Of a DNA stretch of 64,000 bases, positions 60,289 to 64,000 are shown one piece after another. The notes beneath the pieces were generated by a model. It was given only the letters and a program-made list of their open reading frames with translations, was not told the DNA's origin and did no database searches. This DNA comes from Streptomyces pluripotens (GTDB taxonomy: Bacteria; Actinomycetota; Actinomycetes; Streptomycetales; Streptomycetaceae). The DNA is taken from NCBI RefSeq assembly GCF_000802245.2, contig NZ_CP021080.1:5332001-5396000 (forward strand), read 5' to 3'. Within the stretch, counting starts at the first letter, position 1. Each line of letters opens with the position of its first letter. Both the position numbers and the translations under genes were made by a program.

Positions 60289-60744
60289 GCCCCCTCCAAC
60301 GGGTCCAGCGCGCCGGTGGTTACGACACGGAACGAGACGGAAGCGGAACGTAACGCTACGGCTCCGCTTGCCCTCGGCGACGCGAGGCCAGTGCAGCGCC
60401 TTGGGGTACGTCGGGTGGCACTTCGTGGGGCGTGCGCCCCCGTGTGCGCCACTCCGCTCACTTCCGGTCGCCCTCTGTCAAGTGAATCGCGTTGCGGCGA
60501 TCGTGAGTTCATTCGAAGGGGTGGCGAATGGTGGCGTTTCCGAGATTGCCGTGGCTGGGCGGGTGATCGTGGGATTACTGTGAGTGTCCAGTCCCGGAGG
60601 CGTGTGCACTCGTGGGTATGCCGGAGGCAAGTCGCCAGCTCGTTCGAAGGGTGAGAACTGGCGGACGGCCGGCCGTATTTACCGGCATTCTGATAGGGCT
60701 TGGCGCACTCGGCGACAAGTGGTTTCAGGGATGGGGGCGTTCCA
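60289..60744. other. 456-bp divergent promoter region of nsdA
   Basis: Between prim-pol-like and nsdA genes. The stretch 60475-60600 is less GC-rich and contains a short dyad CATTCG-N9-CGAATG (60510-60530). It probably holds the nsdA promoter. No gene is seen. Confidence 0.5.
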
Positions 60745-62223
60745 GTGAGCGGCAATGGCGGAAGCGGGACAAACGCTGCCAAGCGTTCCAACGAGCTGCT
60801 GGGCTCGTGGTTCGTGCGCAGCGGTTGGTCCAAGGGCGAGCTGGCCCGCCAAGTGAACCGCCGGGCACGTCAGCTGGGCGCCAACCACATCTCCACCGAC
60901 ACCTCGCGCGTACGGCGCTGGCTGGACGGGGAGAATCCGCGCGAACCGATTCCGCGCATCCTTTCGGAGCTGTTCTCCGAGCGTTTCGGCTGCGTGGTCT
61001 CCACCGAGGACCTCGGGCTGCGTGCCGCCCGCCAGTCACCCTCCGTGTCCGGGGTCGACCTCCCCTGGACCGGACCGCAGGCGATCGCCCTGCTCAGTGA
61101 GTTCTCGCGCAGCGACCTGATGCTTGCCCGGCGCGGTTTCCTCGGCACCTCGCTGGCACTGGCCGCCGGCCCGTCCCTCATCGAGCCCATGCAACGCTGG
61201 CTCGTCCCCGTCCCGACCGCCCGGGTTCCGGCTGGTCCCGAGTCCGCCCTTCACTCCCGCGGGCCGGGCCGGCTGTCCAAGCCCGAGCTGGACCTGCTGG
61301 AGTCCACCACGCGCATGTTCCGTCAGTGGGACGCCCAGTGCGGCGGCGGTCTGCGCCGCAAGGCGGTGGTCGGCCAGCTGCACGAGGTCACCGAACTTCT
61401 CCAGGAGTCCCAGCCCGCGGCCACCACCCGCACACTGTTCAAGGTTGCCGCCGAACTCGCGGAACTGGCGGGTTGGATGTCGTACGACGTGGGCCTCCAG
61501 CCCACTGCGCAGAAGTACTTCGTCCTCGCCCTGCACGCGGCGAAGGAAGCCGGTGACAAGCCGCTCGGCTCGTACGTCCTCTCCAGTATGAGCCGCCAGA
61601 TGATCCACCTCGGCAGGCCCGACGACGCCCTGGAACTGATCCACCTGGCCCAGTACGGCAGCCGCGACTGCGCGAGCCCGCGCACCCAGTCCATGCTGTA
61701 TGCGATGGAGGCTCGCGCCTACGCCAACATGGGGCAGCCAGGCAGGACCAAGCGTGCGGTCCGCATGGCCGAGGACACCTTTGCCGAGGTCGACGAGTGG
61801 GACGAGCCGGACCCGGACTGGATCCGCTTCTTCTCCGAGGCCGAACTGCACGGCGAGAACTCCCACTCCTTCCGCGATCTCGCCTATGTAGCCGGCCGCA
61901 GCCCGGCCTACGCGTCCCTCGCCGAGCCGCTCATGCAGCGGGCGGTGGAGCTTTTCGCCAAGGATCCCGAGCACCAGCGGTCGTACGCACTCAACCTGAT
62001 CGGCATGGCCACGGTGCACCTGCTGCAGCGTGAGCCCGAGCGCAGCACGGAGTACGCCTCGCAGGCCATGGAGACCGCCAGGAAGGTCCGCTCCGAGCGT
62101 GTGAACACTCGTATCCGAAAGACGGTCGACGCGGCCGTCCGTGACTACGGCGACCTCACCCAAGTGGTCGATCTCACCGATCAGCTCGCCGTCGACCTAC
62201 CCGAGACTGCCGAGGCGGTCTGA
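60745..62223 (+). CDS. nsdA: Developmental regulator NsdA
   Basis: A 492-residue protein recognised as NsdA, which represses sporulation and antibiotic production in S. coelicolor. The N-terminal 90 residues look helix-turn-helix-like (ELARQVNRRARQL, STDTSRVRRWLDG). LARRGFLGTSLALAAGPSLIEP follows near residue 125, resembling an internal twin-arginine motif. The rest (about 175-490) is helical and TPR-like (TAQKYFVLALHAAKEAGD, PDDALELIHLAQYG). I start at the GTG at 60745, with GGGG 8 bp upstream; a frame 15 codons longer is possible. It stands alone between its own promoter region and amtB. Confidence 0.93.
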   Translation: MSGNGGSGTNAAKRSNELLGSWFVRSGWSKGELARQVNRRARQLGANHISTDTSRVRRWLDGENPREPIPRILSELFSERFGCVVSTEDLGLRAARQSPSVSGVDLPWTGPQAIALLSEFSRSDLMLARRGFLGTSLALAAGPSLIEPMQRWLVPVPTARVPAGPESALHSRGPGRLSKPELDLLESTTRMFRQWDAQCGGGLRRKAVVGQLHEVTELLQESQPAATTRTLFKVAAELAELAGWMSYDVGLQPTAQKYFVLALHAAKEAGDKPLGSYVLSSMSRQMIHLGRPDDALELIHLAQYGSRDCASPRTQSMLYAMEARAYANMGQPGRTKRAVRMAEDTFAEVDEWDEPDPDWIRFFSEAELHGENSHSFRDLAYVAGRSPAYASLAEPLMQRAVELFAKDPEHQRSYALNLIGMATVHLLQREPERSTEYASQAMETARKVRSERVNTRIRKTVDAAVRDYGDLTQVVDLTDQLAVDLPETAEAV

Positions 62224-62630
62224 CGCGCCCCGGCGCCCCCGAACCCCGGCCGCGGCCGGTCCTCCCGAACTGCCCGACTCGGCTCCCCCATGCCAGGTCA
62301 TCGGAGAGGCCCGCCGCGGCCGGCCCGTTGTCCGCACCCAGGACGACGCCGCTCTCGCGGCTCCTTGCCCGCCGCCGTAGTCTCCGCTGCGCCCGGCCGC
62401 GGTGCCCTCACCGAAGGTTGCGCCACGATAACGATCGGCGCGCCCCGCATCTGGCAGTTCATGGACGTGTAACACGCCCGGCGTCTTCGTCACCCCGGTG
62501 AAACAACGAGGGGCCCCCACCGAAACCGCGCTGCGCCAATCTCGTGGCGCATAACCGGCCCACCCCTCACTGACCGGACCGCTCAGGCACCGACCCGCAC
62601 GGGGCCGCACCAACCGACGAGGAGACGCCG
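62224..62630. other. 407-bp gap upstream of amtB
   Basis: The first 200 bp are GC-rich with no recognised element. The remainder becomes less GC-rich and contains the GlnR-type box (listed separately) about 105 bp before amtB. No gene is seen. Confidence 0.5.
62489..62526 (+). promoter_or_regulatory. Putative GlnR box of the amtB-glnK operon
   Basis: GTCAC-N6-GAAAC matches the actinobacterial GlnR half-site pattern exactly (62489-62504), and a second GAAAC follows at the expected 22-bp period (62522-62526), with its partner half degenerate. GlnR activates amtB-glnK-glnD under nitrogen limitation in S. coelicolor. Confidence 0.8.
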
Positions 62631-63971
62631 ATGGCACCAGCCATCATGCTTGCGGCGGACGCACCCAAGTTGTCGTCCGCCGACACAGGTTTCATGCTCA
62701 TCTGTTCCGCCCTGGTGATGCTCATGACCCCGGGCCTGGCCTTCTTCTACGGAGGCATGGTCCGGGTCAAGAGCACCCTGAACATGCTGATGATGAGCTT
62801 CATCAGCCTGGGGATCGTCACGATCCTTTGGGTGCTCTACGGCTTCTCACTCGCCTTCGGCTCCGGCTCCAGCGTCATCGGCTGGAACTCCGACTGGCTC
62901 GGCCTCAGCAACATCGGGTTGACGGAGCTCTGGGACGGCACCACCATCCCGATCTTCGTCTTCATGGTCTTCCAGCTGATGTTCGCCATCATCACGCCGG
63001 CCCTGATAAGCGGTGCCCTGGCGGACCGGGTCAAGTTCTCGGCCTGGGCGCTCTTCATCGCCCTGTGGGTCACGATCGTCTACGTCCCGGTGGCCCACTG
63101 GGTCTGGGGCGCCGACGGCTGGGCCTACAAGCTCGGTGTGATCGACTTCGCCGGTGGTACGGCGGTGCACATCAACGCCGGTGCCGGTGCTCTGGGCGTG
63201 ATCCTCGTCATCGGCAAGCGCATCGGCTTCAAGAAGGACCCGATGCGCCCGCACAACCTCCCGTGGGTCATGCTCGGCGCCGGTCTGCTCTGGTTCGGCT
63301 GGTTCGGCTTCAACGCGGGTTCCTGGCTCGGCAACAGTGACGGCGTCGGCGCGCTGATGTTCGTCAACACACAGGTCGCCACCGCCGCCGCCATGTTGGC
63401 CTGGCTCGCCTACGAGAAGATCCGCCACGGCGCATTCACTACGCTGGGCGCCGCCTCCGGCGCGGTCGCCGGTCTGGTCGCCATCACCCCGTCCGGCGGT
63501 GCCGTCTCCCCGCTCGGCGCGATCGCCGTGGGTGCCATCGCCGGTGTCGCCTGTGCCGCGGCCGTGGGCCTGAAGTTCAAGTTCGGCTACGACGACTCCC
63601 TCGACGTCGTCGGTGTCCACATGGTCGGCGGCATCATCGGCTCGCTGCTCATCGGCTTCTTCGCCACCGGCAAGGGCCAGTCCGCTGCCACGGGCGTCTT
63701 CTACGGCGATCACTCCTTCACCCAGCTGTGGAAGCAGTGCGCCGGTGTCTTCGCGGTCCTCGCCTACTCCCTGATCGCCTCCGCGGTCCTGGCCTTCCTG
63801 CTCGACAAGACCATGGGTATGCGAGTCACCGAGGACGAGGAGATCTCCGGTATCGACCAGGCCGAACACGCCGAGACCGCATACGACTTCAGTGGCGCAG
63901 GCGGCGGGGTCGGCGGGACCGCCGCGGCTCCGGCCCTGGCTGCCGCACAGACCAGGAAGGTGGACGCATGA
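62631..63971 (+). CDS. amtB: Ammonium transporter AmtB
   Basis: A 446-residue Amt/Rh channel with eleven predicted membrane helices. Markers: CSALVMLMTPGLAFFYGGMVR, DFAGGTAVHINAGAGALG with the first pore His, GSWLGNSDG-type loop and DVVGVHMVGGIIGSLLIG with the second pore His. The N-terminus precedes helix 1 by about 18 residues. The cytoplasmic tail is Gly/Ala-rich. Its TGA overlaps the glnK ATG. A GlnR-type box lies upstream, so it should respond to nitrogen limitation. Confidence 0.97.
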   Translation: MAPAIMLAADAPKLSSADTGFMLICSALVMLMTPGLAFFYGGMVRVKSTLNMLMMSFISLGIVTILWVLYGFSLAFGSGSSVIGWNSDWLGLSNIGLTELWDGTTIPIFVFMVFQLMFAIITPALISGALADRVKFSAWALFIALWVTIVYVPVAHWVWGADGWAYKLGVIDFAGGTAVHINAGAGALGVILVIGKRIGFKKDPMRPHNLPWVMLGAGLLWFGWFGFNAGSWLGNSDGVGALMFVNTQVATAAAMLAWLAYEKIRHGAFTTLGAASGAVAGLVAITPSGGAVSPLGAIAVGAIAGVACAAAVGLKFKFGYDDSLDVVGVHMVGGIIGSLLIGFFATGKGQSAATGVFYGDHSFTQLWKQCAGVFAVLAYSLIASAVLAFLLDKTMGMRVTEDEEISGIDQAEHAETAYDFSGAGGGVGGTAAAPALAAAQTRKVDA

Positions 63972-64000
63972 AGCTCATCACCGCCGTCGTCAAGCCCCAC
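63968..64000 (+). CDS. glnK: Nitrogen regulatory protein P-II (partial, 5' end)
   Basis: Only the first 11 codons, MKLITAVVKPH, are in the window, matching the start of P-II proteins. The ATG overlaps the amtB stop (ATGA), as in amtB-glnK operons. GlnK blocks AmtB and signals nitrogen status. Confidence 0.9.
   Translation, partial: MKLITAVVKPH

Overview
The window is chromosomal DNA of a high-GC actinomycete, almost certainly a Streptomyces. The signs are strong GC bias at third codon positions, many GTG starts with GGAGG-type ribosome binding sites, paired 'conservon' operons, a lysine-tailed HU protein, ndgR beside leuCD, an AbsB-type RNase III, an NsdA-type regulator and a GlnR-type box before amtB. 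Gene order agrees with my memory of the S. coelicolor core around SCO5535-SCO5584. That comparison is recalled, not computed.

Layout. 1-3300: a GPP34-family protein (minus), then an acyl-CoA carboxylase beta subunit with its small epsilon subunit. 3400-14200: two complete tandem conservons (cvnD-C-B-A, all minus strand) encoding a membrane sensor kinase-like ATPase, a Roadblock protein, a DUF742 protein and a small GTPase. 14.7-18.5 kb: a small repeat-bearing protein, an FAH-family hydrolase, gltX and a HAD hydrolase. 18.5-19.1 kb: five tRNA genes (Gln, Glu, Glu, Gln, Glu). 19.1-23.5 kb: a MerR regulator divergent from a DUF4188 protein, and ndgR divergent from leuCD. 23.7-29.1 kb: a small helical protein, hupS, a small beta protein, cofC, a plsC-like acyltransferase, gpsA and ddlA. 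29.1-34.2 kb: a DUF3515 lipoprotein, a stand-alone RAM-domain protein, thiL-thiD, rpmB and a FakA-like DhaL protein. 34.2-39 kb: a two-gene operon of an Hsp90 homologue and a 981-residue helical-repeat protein. 39-46.4 kb: recG, rsmD, coaD, a SepIVA/DivIVA-like protein, DUF177, rpmF, rnc and mutM. 46.5-50.6 kb: an HxlR regulator, a SHOCT membrane protein with a cupredoxin, a CAP-domain protein, acylphosphatase and a 67-residue coiled-coil protein behind a structured leader. 50.8-64 kb: smc with an expanded hinge, a glcP-type glucose permease, a luciferase-like oxidoreductase, ftsY, a prim-pol-like protein, nsdA, amtB and the first codons of glnK.

Most of the window is conserved housekeeping: translation, cell-wall and lipid precursors, chromosome segregation, protein targeting and nitrogen uptake. 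These genes are interleaved with Streptomyces-specific regulators. The points most worth a second look are: near-identity of the two cvnD genes while the rest of each conservon has diverged (gene-conversion signature); the Hsp90 plus helical-repeat operon; a Gly/Ala-rich repeat insertion in the SMC hinge; a SHOCT-cupredoxin pair with a visible type-1 copper motif; a 22-bp phased repeat upstream of ddlA; and a structured leader at about 50.2 kb. No insertion sequence, prophage, CRISPR array or rRNA was seen.
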